A DNA stretch of 64,000 bases from Polyodon spathula (taxonomy: Eukaryota; Chordata; Actinopteri; Acipenseriformes; Polyodontidae): assembly GCF_017654505.1 (NCBI RefSeq), contig NC_054536.1, forward strand, positions 10,507,794 through 10,571,793. The letters run 5' to 3'. A program made the translations under genes and the position numbers. Of this stretch, positions 11,743 through 22,257 are shown in pieces (within the stretch, counting starts at the first letter, position 1; the number at the start of each line of letters is the position of its first letter). The notes beneath the pieces are model-generated. The model searched no databases and was not told the DNA's origin. It saw only the letters and a list, made by a program, of their open reading frames with translations.

Positions 11743-12756
11743 CTTAAACCAAAACACCCCACACTAATTTCACATGTGCCAAGATGGAAATCACAAATAG
11801 ACATATATTTAGAAGTTAAAGTGGAAAACAAAAGAAGACACAATGAATACATGTGCATGAATAAAACGATGAGAACAAGACCTGCATGTGTATGTCATTG
11901 TATATTAGTGATAATGAAGCCAAGACCCCATTGTTCAATGTAGTGTGTCATTTTTTATTTGAATTTCTCCGCATTCTTAGATTTTTGTTAACATTTCAGT
12001 TATTGCCATATACATTTTAGAAACACAGATGCTTTATTAAAATGCTATGAACCAACACTTTTGCCTGCAATTGTGGAACCCTGCAGTTCTTACCCTTTGA
12101 TCTGGGAATATCAAATATATACAAATGCATCTTGCTCAATTTGAACAGTAAATGATTATAACACAGTAACCAACTACCTCCTTATTGCTATATTTTAGGA
12201 TAATATGCATTTGCATTTCGCAAAGAATAAATTGCATTATCCAATATGCAAGTATCTTGAACACCAATCCTATTAAGAAATACTGTAAACCCATTGTCCT
12301 CCATAAAGCATTTTAAACGCCATTAAAAATAAAGTACCACCATGCTTTTTATTTTAGCTCATGCTTTTTTTTTAGGTTTTACTTTTTTAGTTTGTTCGTC
12401 CTTTGCAATTTCACATTCCTTTACAGACACCATGCCATCAGAATTATTTCTCCACCTGCCAGATTAAGTGCCTGGAGACGGGCCCTATAAACTAACACCT
12501 GGATCAGCAGTCTTTCCTAAAACACTAGAAATGTCAGTAGTTACCAAGGGTAATACACTGAATATTTAACACTGCCTGTTACAGTCAGTAACCCAACGTT
12601 AAAGGAAAATGTAAAATGTTTTTTGTTTTGATAAATTACCTTTTCAAAACAAGTAGGTAAGATACTGTTTTTAAAACACAGAGCACAATCTTTACAAGAT
12701 TTACTGCACTATTTGTTTTACAAAATAGGAAAATATAAACATGTTGCTACTGTTAC

Positions 12757-12896
12757 CTGTGTACTTGCTCCCTGGAAGCTAGAAGCTCATGCAGCTGTTG
12801 CACTTTGTCCTTCTGCTGTAGGACAAACACTCTCAGTATTTCCACTTCCCTTTGGGATGCTGCAACCTTTAGCGCCATTTCTTGTATTCTTTTCAT
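12757..12896 (-). pseudogene. LRRCC1: LRRCC1 coiled-coil exon (MKRIQEMALKVAAS)
   Basis: The 140-bp exon reads MKRIQEMALKVAASQREVE, then QLHELLASREQVH, matching human IRLIQEVELKASAADREI and QLHQLLALKEQEHR. Acceptor ATTTACAG|ATG, donor CACAG|GTAACA, phase 2. The exon is open. An (ATT)n/(AAT)n repeat starts five bases upstream of the acceptor. Confidence 0.88.
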
Positions 12897-12904
12897 CTGT
12901 AAAT

Positions 12905-12920
12905 ATTATTATTATTATTA

Positions 12921-13015
<95 letters not shown>

Positions 13016-13041
13016 CAACAATAACAATAATAATAACAATA
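12905..13041. repeat. (ATT)n/(AAT)n mirror microsatellite
   Basis: About 18 ATT units switch to about 18 AAT units near 12962, giving a self-complementary tract able to form a long hairpin. It starts five bases upstream of an LRRCC1 splice acceptor. Confidence 0.95.
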
Positions 13042-13623
13042 CACATGTTTTATTCAGGAATTGGAAAGTAATCAACAGGTATTTACCAATTCTTTATAAC
13101 AATAAAAGCAAGGTAGTGGCCCCTACATATTGATACTGTCACCCCTACTGAAATGATGGCACATGTCCATGATCTGTGTTTAAAAAAGCTCAAGTTTTAG
13201 GGATGGAGATAACAGTTTATTACAGAAGAGAAAAGTTTATTCAAATCACATTTATTACTGCCATCGATATTCCTTAGAGCAAATGTTTCATAATTCAATT
13301 CATGGCAACATACTTTTACATAGATTCTGGATTTCAACTGAATAAATGAAGGTAGACTTTTGTTACAAGAAGTTACTCCAGTTACTTGGAATGTGCATGC
13401 TGCTGACACCCAATTGAGTTATTGATGGTTAGATTGCTGGTAGCCTCCCAGGAATTTCAGCTAAACTATGCATGGACCTTTATTATAATATCCTAATTTA
13501 CATTCTGTGTCTATCACGATGACCTACTCTTTATACAGCACTGACACCTGTTGTGTGTTCTTTAAGGCATTAATCATGTTTACTAAACACTTAATTACAA
13601 GTCCTACAAATCCATCACTGTAC

Positions 13624-13828
13624 CTCTGCAGCCTGCTGATGTAATCTTTGGGTTTCTATCTTTGACATGTTTTCTTCCAAGCACTCTAATGCCCTCCGCT
13701 GAGGTTCCTCAGCACTCCTTGCATATCTCAACTCATTAGAAAGAGACTCTGTGTTTTCTTTTAACTCATGAACACTGGCCTGGAGCTTACTTTTCTCAGC
13801 TTTCTGTTTTAAAAGCAATTCCTTTAAC
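13624..13828 (-). pseudogene. LRRCC1: LRRCC1 coiled-coil exon (LKELLLKQKAE)
   Basis: The 205-bp exon begins LKELLLKQKAEKSKLQASV and ends IETQRLHQQAAE, matching human LKEIIFRERNSKGQLEVMV and ERQKRQQQAAQ. Acceptor TTCTTCAG|G, donor GCAGAG|GTACAG, phase 0 at the end. The exon itself is open. Strong heptad-type Glu/Lys/Leu composition. Confidence 0.88.
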
Positions 13829-13934
13829 CTGAAGAAACAAATAACATGGATTTAAGGGGTAATGTTTCTGGCCGTGTGAAAGAAACACTACAACTTGGAT
13901 ACAGATCACTGCATAAGCATTTTCAGAAACGCTG

Positions 13935-13993
13935 TCCCAGTGGAATCCTTCCATTTTTGGCCCTGCAGATCCTTTTTTGGATACACTTCTTGA
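13935..13993 (-). repeat. Partial copy of LRRCC1 linker exon
   Basis: On the minus strand TCCAAAAAAGGATCTGCAGG and GAAGGATTCCACTGGG align with TCCAAAAAAGCATCTGCAGG and GAAGGATTCCACCCGA inside the exon at 15808-16000. Over about 58 bases most positions agree, with a two-base gap. It lies just upstream of the exon at 13624-13828, has stops nearby, and may be an old exon duplication. Confidence 0.5.
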
Positions 13994-14264
13994 AACAGGA
14001 GAATCTAAGGGGGATTCATAAATCTCTTGCCTCGCACTTTTTTTTTTTTTTAATTCTCCATGATCGCTTTGATGGAATCATACAGAGCAATACACTCCCT
14101 GACACTTTCTCTCTATGTAGCATCTAGCATTAAAGTTACTGTAGCTAACAAAATAACAGCATACTTCCATTAGCTACATGCGTCTTAAATGTGCAGTTTT
14201 AAAAGAAACACATGTTCTAGAACACAAGCCTTTACATTTTTAAACATAATATAGGGTATTAGTT

Positions 14265-14601
14265 TAGGTTAAAGGAAATTCTCAGTTTCTATGCCATTTT
14301 CTTTGGTATCTGTTTGCACTTGTACTCCCTGGGTTACTTTACCTCAGCAGTGTCTTCTGAGTCAAAGCATGTTACTGACATGTCAGTCAATTGGGGTGGT
14401 AGCTGATTGGTTGTTGGCAGGAATGAAGCAAGTGAGTACAAGACCGTCTAAAAACATGACGTTTTCTGTGTCCTAGTGTAGTACCATATATCATGTTTTG
14501 CTAGAACTTCTTTCAAAACTGCACATCTGAGACCTATAAAATGAATATGTGCATGGCAGAAATATTTTATGGAACTAATTTTGTTAGTTACAATTACTTT
14601 A
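14265..14601. repeat. Dispersed repeat family, copy b
   Basis: Starts AGGTTAAAGGAAATTCTCAG and ends TTAGTTACAATTACTTTAAG. Clear relative of 4678-5100 in the same orientation, shorter by an internal gap. Intronic. Confidence 0.6.
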
Positions 14602-15807
14602 AGATACTACAGTAAACTTAAGATATATTTTTTAGAAACAATCTAAAGTAATTATTGAAGTCATCAAATCACATAATAGCAAGACTTATCAATAAATGTC
14701 TAACTGTGCAGCCGTCATCAGTAATGCTAGCAGAAATTGTTAATATATTTTATTGTCTTATTTTAATATATAAAAGTTATTTTACCAGGCAAGTGTTTTT
14801 GTAAAAAACATCTCATTTATAACTTGATTTGGTGCAAGAAGTTCATAAAAAGGTAAAATACCCTGACAAATGTTTAAGATTTTTCTAATAAAAAAAATGT
14901 ATGTGTTTAGGTAGAGACTTTTTATTCAAGTGCTTCCTCTCCCTGACAATATTTTCATGATTTATTTAGCGAGATAGTCTACAAAAAGCTATGAATAATT
15001 CAGCAAGGGTTGAAATCCCAGTATCAAGTTAATTAAGGCGTGTTTACACACTGTCTGTGGTGGCACTGATGCGGTATCACTAAGTGTAAATGGGAAATGC
15101 TGGTAAAATGCAGCCACACTTTATTCTGCCACTGAACCACCTCTGAGGTGCAGGTACTGAAGCGCATTACTTTCAATGTAAACTGCAATGCCTTCACAGC
15201 CACAGCATTTTGCATTCAAGGTGGATTTATTTTTCCAAGTAAATGCAATTTCCTGTTCCGCCACATGTAGATTGAAGAAATAAATCCAACAAAGTGACCC
15301 AGGCAGTAATTGGTCTGAAAAAGAAGGGAGCTTTTGACCATCACAGCAAAGGAAGAGATAAATGCCTAACTTGATGAAACCGTGTGAGATGCTAATGTGT
15401 ATTCCACAATAATAGAAAAGTTAATGACATGTGTTGTGTGTAATAAATAGCAAATGAGGGCTAAATTCTCTCTGTACGTCTTCCAGTCTTTTCATTAGTC
15501 TATTGTGATATTCAGAAAGTAGTAAAAAATATCACGAATACCACGACAGGTACCAAAGGCATCATTGTTTTTATCACCAAATTGGCTATATTGTTGGGTG
15601 TAAAAGGTGTATTTATAAAACAAAATGCGTAATCAGTGCAGGCACTGATCCTGCATTTTCTGTGGGAATATGGTTTTAGACTAACTTACCCTTCCTCACT
15701 TTTTTTTGTTTTATGTTGATAACTAGTTTCTGTTCTATATCACATATTGCAAGGCAGATCCCTTTATGCTATGTTTGGTCAGATGTTATTAAAGTAAACT
15801 GCTTTAC
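14602..15807. other. LRRCC1 intron, expected exon not found
   Basis: The exon equivalent to human LVEQLDQEREKRWRAEQAE should lie between 15808 and 13828. I could not find it. The stretch is otherwise unremarkable AT-rich sequence. Confidence 0.5.
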
Positions 15808-16000
15808 TCCATATATAGGTTCTTCATTTGTGTTTGTTTGCTTGGTTCGGGTGGAATCCTTCTTCGTTCTTGGTCCTGCAGATGCTTTTTTGGACAGATT
15901 TCTCAGAACATCCAACTCAGTAGACCATGTATTACTGGTGGATTCCTCTCCTTGACTTGGAGAAATCAAATGTTTTTTTGCAGTAGGCATTGCTTGGTCA
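15808..16000 (-). pseudogene. LRRCC1: LRRCC1 linker exon (KKASAGPRTKKDS)
   Basis: The 193-bp open block reads DQAMPTAKKHLISPSQGEE, then LRNLSKKASAGPRTKKDS and NTNEEPIYG. Acceptor TTTCGAG|T, donor TATGGA|GTAAAG. The ending resembles human HSEDNTYQ before the main coiled coil; the rest is low-complexity linker. A partial copy of this block lies at 13935-13993. Confidence 0.65.
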
Positions 16001-17579
16001 CTCGAAAAATAGAAATGTATTTTAAGTAAACTGACAAACATGAAATAAGAAAATGAAAAACTTTTTAAAAAGAGAACATTTAGGGATATAAAACTTTTTT
16101 TTTTTCTGAAAACTTGAAATATTTTTTATAAATTAAACAAGCACTAGATCATTTTTGAGGTTACTTGAATTTGTTTTGTTTTCTACCATGACATAAATTA
16201 TTCTATGTTGCTATCACTGTTGCCATCACAAAGAGAAAACTGAACAATCTGGATGGCAAGACATATGCAGAACTATATAAAAAAATAAAAAAATAAATAC
16301 TCTTAGCAGTAAGGCCTTCCCTCACAGGAGAATTCAACTAAGAGAGGCCTGTGCCATTATCTTAAGCTGCTGTGGAGGAAAACAAACAAACAAAAAAAAA
16401 AAACAATCCTGTCCCTGAAATCCAGTGGAAATGTGATTTTAAAAGTACACCTAGCCAAGTTCTTCAGAGTCCAACTATCTGATTGGGATCATTGATCAGG
16501 TCCTCTGCGACTGTAATAAATGACTTTTTGCACCTGGAAAACAAGAAGCTATTTCAAAGTGCCTGTGGCTAATCTTGAGATCAGAAATGGAATATGGGCT
16601 GAAGACAAGAGGGATTATTATCCACCAAATGCAGACTTACCTTCTAGACAAGTTCGTGGGAATCAATAACCAATCGTGCGACAATTCTAAAAGAAGCCAG
16701 AGTTATTATTTTTTGTTTTATTGTCAAAAGGAAAATTTGGCTCAGGATTTGTGGATGGGTAGAAAGAACAAAGACACATAAAACATTTTGGACTGCAATA
16801 AACCATCTCTTATTTTAGATAAATCATACATTCCATTATCAAAACATGACTTCACTGCAGGCTACTACTGTATTTCGTCCACCAGTATGTTCATCTAAGT
16901 TTGGTCACTTTAAAAGACAAATTATACCTTTTGAATAAATGCTAAAATAACTATTTATTATCCAAATACTTCTCATAAACAAAGGGACTATAACTAAAAC
17001 TACCATGAATTTTACAATGTTTGTAACAGTGTTTACATTTATAAGCCCACTTACTGTACCGATAAACAGGACATTTTTCAGCACACAAGGGTAAACATCA
17101 TTAGTTGACTCTTATCTGTGCCCCTGTAGTCTGAAATGACATAAAATTTGAACCAGGCTACAAACATAATGAAATGCATGCTAAAAGCAGTATTAGAAAC
17201 TGCATTTCAACACATTAAGCTATTTATACAGACATACAAACAACACACAAGACATTGTAAAATGAGTGACACAGTGGAATGATTTCAAGGATAGCCTTTA
17301 TTAGTCCAACTAATCACCAAGACCTACAGTCTCGTACTTTCTGTCTTCTGCAAATGACCGTCCACATTGGTCCATCACAGACGACATAATGTACAAATGC
17401 GTCCTCTGTATCACTGTCAGATATGTACGCCTATGGGTGATGTTTAGTTAAAATAAGAGAAATAAATAAACAAAAACTAAAACGTTTGTACTGTTCATTG
17501 TTTGTGAAAAACACATGAAAGATGAGCTCTTTTATGATCCAAGTTTTGTTTTGTAAGGGGGCTTTCACCAAACTTATAC
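16001..17579. other. LRRCC1 intron, nothing recognised
   Basis: AT-rich intron sequence with short A-runs. No coding, RNA or transposon signal that I can support. Confidence 0.55.
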
Positions 17580-17786
17580 CTGTCTGTCAGACTATTTTCC
17601 TTTCGCTTCTTTGATGGTATGCCGTCTGATGACCGCAGTGGTTCTTCTGTAACTGGGAATTTTGGATCTTCTTGAACCCTTTCTGCGATTCTCTTTGCCA
17701 CTTTCACAGTCACTTTCAGATGTATGATCTATGTCTCTTTTTGATTTCTGCATGGTTGATGGAGTTGAACTTGAACACGCAGGAGT
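17580..17786 (-). pseudogene. LRRCC1: LRRCC1 exon with frameshift and stop
   Basis: A 207-bp exon, acceptor ATTTAG|ACT, donor ACAG|GTATAA. The incoming phase-0 frame reads KSKRDIDHTSESDCE then RRKGSRRSKIP, matching human KRDTDITSESDYG and RKVPRRSKIP. It runs into TAG at 17592-17594, codon 65 of 69. The neighbouring frame gives KENSLTD, resembling human NKNYNSF, and has the phase the next exon needs. So a one-base indel near 17595-17610 is likely. Confidence 0.8.
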
Positions 17787-18465
17787 CTAAATTAATAACA
17801 AACAAGCATGTGAGGAATAGACATCCACTGCCATGTCTGTCAATTCCTATGAAAAAATACGTGTGTGACATACAGATGACCAAATTTAGACAGACACCAG
17901 AAGCTAATACTCACAATAGCATAGGCTAAATAATGTTAATATCAAGTTTAATTAAAACCGGTTTAATTAATACACAGTTTTCCATATCTTGTAAACCTGT
18001 AAAGCGTGTCATATGTATATCCGCATTTAGTATATCCCGGTCACCTTAGATTTTATCCCAAAGTCTGAAGCATGGAGAAAAGAATGGATGGGATGCTTCA
18101 AGGATTGGATTAATCAAATTCTGTATGATCTTTAAGAGTGAATGAATAAGTATGGGTGGAGAGTGTTATTATCTGTTAAATAATTTATGCATGTTCCCTA
18201 GCATTCTCTATAAACCCTTACCATGCTTACCAAGTATTCCAGGAAAAATACTTAGTAGGCACAGCAAACAATTTACCAAGCAAAATGCACTATAAAGAAT
18301 ATAATACTGAGAACACACATAGGATACTAAACAGGTGAGACATGATATTAACTGCTTTTACAGCAAAGCAGTTATAGCATACTAAACATGCTAACTGTTT
18401 CTCACAGAATGTTGATAAACCATTTACTTAATTACCAACAGCTTTTTATGTAGCGATGTGACAAA

Positions 18466-18720
18466 GTGCCCACCCCTGTGTATATTTTCTGTTATATGTT
18501 GCATGTGGTGTGTTAAATGTTGGTGTATAGGCATTGGTACACGGGATATAAACGGGTCTGTGTTTCACGTGTGTTTAGAAATGTATAATTGTATTTAGGC
18601 ACGGAATTGTACATCACTTCACGTGCATTTAAAGTAGTTAATATGTGAGCACGAGGTTGTGAGCATGAGCGATTATTCCTCAACGCTAAACAATATGTAA
18701 TATCCAATTTTGTTTTAAAT
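18466..18720. repeat. LTR-like fragment
   Basis: Begins TGTGACAAAGTGCCCACCCC, a start I associate with fish Ty3/gypsy LTRs, followed by two CACGTG-type motifs and a GATATAAACGGG box. No matching end or target duplication found. Confidence 0.3.
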
Positions 18721-19010
18721 GTCAGAAAGTTTTTTTTTGTATAGAAAACAAAGTAAAGCATCCCTATAAAGCATGTTTAACTAAAAACCTTTCCTAAGCA
18801 AGCCCATTTCATATTTGATAAGACTCTACTCTTTAGTGTATAGTTGCAGTTTCTGACAATGTCTTACTATTCTGCAGCCTCCAATTATCAGGTTGTAACA
18901 GCAGACTTCACACAATATAAAAGCCATCTATTTAAAAAAAAAAAAAAAAAGGAAAAGGATAAGGATTGAATTAAATTCTTCAGAACGAAGTTGTTACAAA
19001 CAAAACTTAC

Positions 19011-19166
19011 CTGTTCAAACAGCTGAGTAATTTGATGCTCAAGTTCTTTTATTCTAAGTTCGTTATTCAAATTTTTATTGGTCAAGTTATTTTTCTCCAC
19101 TTCTGAAGAGCTATCCTGTGTGCCCAAGGCTCCATTGATTTCTGTATCTGTACGTTGTCGACACTT
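19011..19166 (-). pseudogene. LRRCC1: LRRCC1 exon, 3' part, split by CR1
   Basis: Continuation of the split exon: CRQRTDTEINGALGTQDSS, then EVEKNNLTNKNLNNEL and ITQLFEQ. It matches human SEPEKNNHENDLQNEI and DDQILQLLNE. The donor CAG|GTAAGT (19009-19010) is consensus and the exon ends in phase 0. The CR1 3' tail begins directly at 19167. Confidence 0.88.
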
Positions 19167-21028
19167 AACATAAGAACATAAGAACATAAGAAAGTTTACA
19201 AACGAGAGGAGGCCATTCGGCCCATCTTGCTCGTTTGGTTGTTAGTAGCTTATTGATCCCAAAATCTCATCAAGCAGCTTCTTGAAGGATCCCAGGGTGT
19301 CAGCTTCAACAACATTACTAGGGAGTTGATTCCAGACCCTCACAATTCTCTGTGTAAAAAAGTGTCTCCTATTTTCTGTTCTGAATGCCCCTTTTTCTAA
19401 ACTCCATTTGTGACCCCTGGTCCTTGTTTCTTTTTTCAGGCTGAAAAAGTCCCTTGGGTCGACACTGTCAATACCTTTTAGAATTTTGAATGCTTGAATT
19501 AGGTTGCCACGTAGTCTTCTTTGTTCAAGACTGAATAGATTCAATTCTTTTAGCCTGTCTGCATATGACATGCCTTTTAAACCCGGAATAATTCTGGTCG
19601 CTCTTCTTTGCACTCTTTCTAGAGCAGCAATATATTTTTTATAGCGAGGTGACCAGAACTGAACACAATATTCAAGATGAGGTCTTACTAATGCATTGTA
19701 CAGTTTTAACATTACTTCCCTTGATTTAAATTCAACACTTTTCACAATGTATCCGAGCATCTTGTTAGCCTTTTTTATAGCTTCCCCACATTGTCTAGAT
19801 GAAGACATTTCTGAGTCAACAAAAACTCCTAGGTCTTTTTCATAGATTCCTTCTCCAATTTCAATATCTCCCATATGATATTTATAATGTACATTTTTAT
19901 TTCCTGCGTGCAGTACCTTACACTTTTCTCTATTAAATGTCATTTGCCATGTGTCTGCCCAGTTCTGAATCTTGTCTAGATCATTTTGAATGACCTTTGC
20001 TGCTGCAACAGTGTTTGCCACTCCTCCTACTTTTGTGTCGTCTGCAAATTTAACAAGTTTGCTTACTATACCAGAATCTAAATCATTAATGTAGATTAGG
20101 AATAGCAGAGGACCTAATACTGATCCCTGTGGTACACCGCTGGTTACCACACTCCATTCTGAGGTTTTTCCTCTAATCAGTACTTTCTGTTTTCTACATG
20201 TTAACCACTCCCTAATCCATGTACATGTGTTTCCTTGAATCCCAACTGCATTCAGTTTGAGAATTAATCTTTTGTGCGGGACTTTGTCAAAAGCTTTCTG
20301 GAAATCTAAATAAACCATGTCATATGCTTTGCAATTATCCATTATCGATGTTGCATCCTCAAAAAAATCAAGCAAGTTAGTTAGGCACGATCTCCCTTTC
20401 CTAAAACCATGTTGACTGTCTCCCAGTACCCTGTTACCATATAGGTAATTTTCCATTTTGGATCTTATTATAGTTTCCATAAGTTTGCATATAATAGAAG
20501 TCAGGCTTACTGGTCTGTAGTTACCTGGTTCAGTTTTGTTTCCCTTTTTGTGGATCGGTATTACGTTTGCAATTTTCCAGTCTGTCGGTACCACCCCTGT
20601 GTCAAGAGACTGCTGCATGATCTTGGTTAGCGGTTTGTAAATTACTTCTTTCATTTCTTTGAGTACTACTGGGAGGATCTCATCCGGCCCAGGGGATTTG
20701 TTTATTTTAAGAGCTCCTAGTCCCTTTAACACTTCTGCCTCAGTTATGCTAAAGTTATTTAAAACTGGACAGGAACTGGATGACATGTGGGGCATGTTGT
20801 CAGTATCTTCCTTTGTAAAAACTTGTGAAAAGTAATCATTTAACATATTTGCTATTTTTTTTCTTCATCTACGATTTTGCCATTTGTATCTCTTAAACAT
20901 TTAATCTCCTCTTTGAATGTTCTCTTGCTGTTGTAATATTGGAAAAACATTTTGGAATTGGTTTTAGCTCCCTTAGCAATGTTTATTTCTATTTCTCTCT
21001 TGGCCTTTCTAACTTCCTTTTTGACTTG
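19167..21028 (-). mobile_element. CR1 LINE copy A inside an LRRCC1 exon
   Basis: 5'-truncated CR1 retrotransposon, 1862 bp, in the same orientation as LRRCC1. The 3' end carries the CR1-style tail of CTTATGTT repeats (19168-19190), preceded by the conserved CTTTGTAAACTTT-type end. It is flanked by AAGT on both sides (19163-19166 and 21029-21032), a short target duplication. Coding sequence starts within ORF2 just upstream of the RT domain. Confidence 0.95.
19242..21028 (-). pseudogene. CR1 ORF2 fragment, reverse transcriptase
   Basis: A 534-codon open stretch (20846-19242) covers the RT and C-terminal region of CR1 ORF2, which reverse-transcribes the element at the target. Motifs in order: GNYRPVSLTS, SQHGFRKGRSCLTNL, YDMVYLDFQKAFDKVPH, GVPQGSVLGPLLF and the catalytic FADD. 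It ends with LDEILGSISY. Upstream, 21028-20852 encodes the preceding linker but in another frame: the run after GATGAAG has 8 A, against 9 A in the copy at 28.4 kb, a one-base slippage. The endonuclease domain is missing through 5' truncation. Confidence 0.93.
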
Positions 21029-21088
21029 ACTTTGACTTAGTGAGCACTTCATCAATTCTAGGGGTAACTAATGGCAGCCCAGCATTAC
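21029..21088 (-). pseudogene. LRRCC1: LRRCC1 exon, 5' part, split by CR1
   Basis: After the acceptor TTCTAAG at 21089-21090 the strand reads LPLVTPRIDEVLTKSK, matching human MPVITAPIDELVPL. The reading is cut at 21029 by the 5' end of the CR1 element. The last four exon bases, AAGT (21029-21032), recur at 19163-19166 on the far side of the CR1, as a target-site duplication. Removing the CR1 and one AAGT restores a continuous open exon. Confidence 0.85.
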
Positions 21089-21550
21089 CTTAGAAAGCAA
21101 AATAAAATGTCAGCCACATCTACCATTTGTACAAAAACAAACCATTTAAACCTGCTTGAACATCATATTTATATTTGTCAAAAGGGTTAATACCAATATG
21201 GTCTTAAACAGGATTATATATAATATCAATCAAAGAAAATCTCAAAATTTTACAAAAAGATAACCATGATGGAGCTGACCCCAGAACAGGCTAGTTCCAC
21301 TCAGGAAACACAGTGTTCCAGGTTCAGCAGCTACATTAACACTCCATTTTATACCATCATGATCATATAATATATTAGTGACTTAATATCCTCATATGGT
21401 GTTTTGGACCAATCTGCAAGAGATTTCATTTCCCAAGTTGCCCTTATTGTACCTTGTAAGTCATACATTCAAGTGTTCAATACATTTCCTCCAATGTCAA
21501 GCTGAAATATACTTTACAAAATGCAAAAGAGAAATGATTTACAAACACAC

Positions 21551-21724
21551 CAACCTTTTCTACATTTATGCTAGCGTCCAAAGAAACCCAGTATTCCATA
21601 AAATCTTCCAAACCAGTTAAATCTACTGGACTCTCTTCTACCGAGTTGACACTTTCACCATAACTATTCATACCATCCAATGCAATCAACTGAGGTATAG
21701 ACTGCAAGATTATTTCTCTATACC
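21551..21724 (-). pseudogene. LRRCC1: LRRCC1 exon (GYREIILQSIPQL)
   Basis: The 174-bp exon begins GYREIILQSIPQLIALDG, matching human GYRAVILQTLPQLRILD, the LRR cap. Acceptor TTAAAG|GG; the donor that keeps the phase is GTTG|GTGTGT at 21550. AAG|GTTGGT nine bases earlier would break the frame into the next exon. Confidence 0.85.
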
Positions 21725-21882
21725 CTTTAAAAGAATTAGAATGAAAGAATATCAATATTTGGTTATGCCATGATTTACGCAATACTGAGAATCATGGCAA
21801 TTTATTTATTTATTTGTTTGTTAACAGTGGGATTTCTAAAAAGATTGCGCCATATTTGGCGTTATATAGATATATTAACACA

Positions 21883-21884
<2 letters not shown>

Positions 21885-21940
<56 letters not shown>
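21885..21940. repeat. (GT)n(AT)n microsatellite
   Basis: A short GT run passing into about 20 AT units, in an LRRCC1 intron. Confidence 0.93.
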
Positions 21941-21942
<2 letters not shown>

Positions 21943-21976
21943 AATCCGTTGCTTAAAATCATTACATTTTAAATAC

Positions 21977-22144
21977 CTGGCACCATACAGACTGGGTTGC
22001 CTTTGCCATCCTTATCCAAAGTTAGATCAGTCAAGCACTGCAATCCCAATAGGCACTGCAATACATGGCTTACACTGCCAACACAGTTACTATGGAGATA
22101 AATGCAGCTCAGTTTGTGGCTGGTTCCATGAAGTTGCAAAAATC
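21977..22144 (-). pseudogene. LRRCC1: LRRCC1 LRR exon (LHGTSHKLSCIYLHSN)
   Basis: The 168-bp exon reads FLQLHGTSHKLSCIYLHSN, then LQCLLGLQCLTDLTLDKDG and NPVCMVPG. It matches human LIPLHGIKHKLRYIDLHSN and LEKDGDDNPVCRLPG. Acceptor TCTGCAG|GA, donor CCAG|GTATTT; it starts after one base of a codon, so it does not fit the phase-2 end of the exon at 25294-25419. Confidence 0.9.
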
Positions 22145-22257
22145 CTGCAGATTTCAAACCATAGTATTGGTTAAAAAAGAATACGCCTATTTTACAATAA
22201 ATTTGTGTTAATCATGACTTTAAAATACCATCAGTGTTGTTACTATACACACACACA

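Noticed and set aside
12713..13133. Open frames on both strands rich in Ile/Asn/Leu
   Set aside because: They are translations of the ATT/AAT microsatellite and carry no gene.
15425..15535. Minus-strand stretch reading EYHNRLMKRLEDVQREF, considered as a lost coiled-coil exon
   Set aside because: It looks heptad-like by chance; no acceptor or donor and no match to the human LVEQLDQERE segment.
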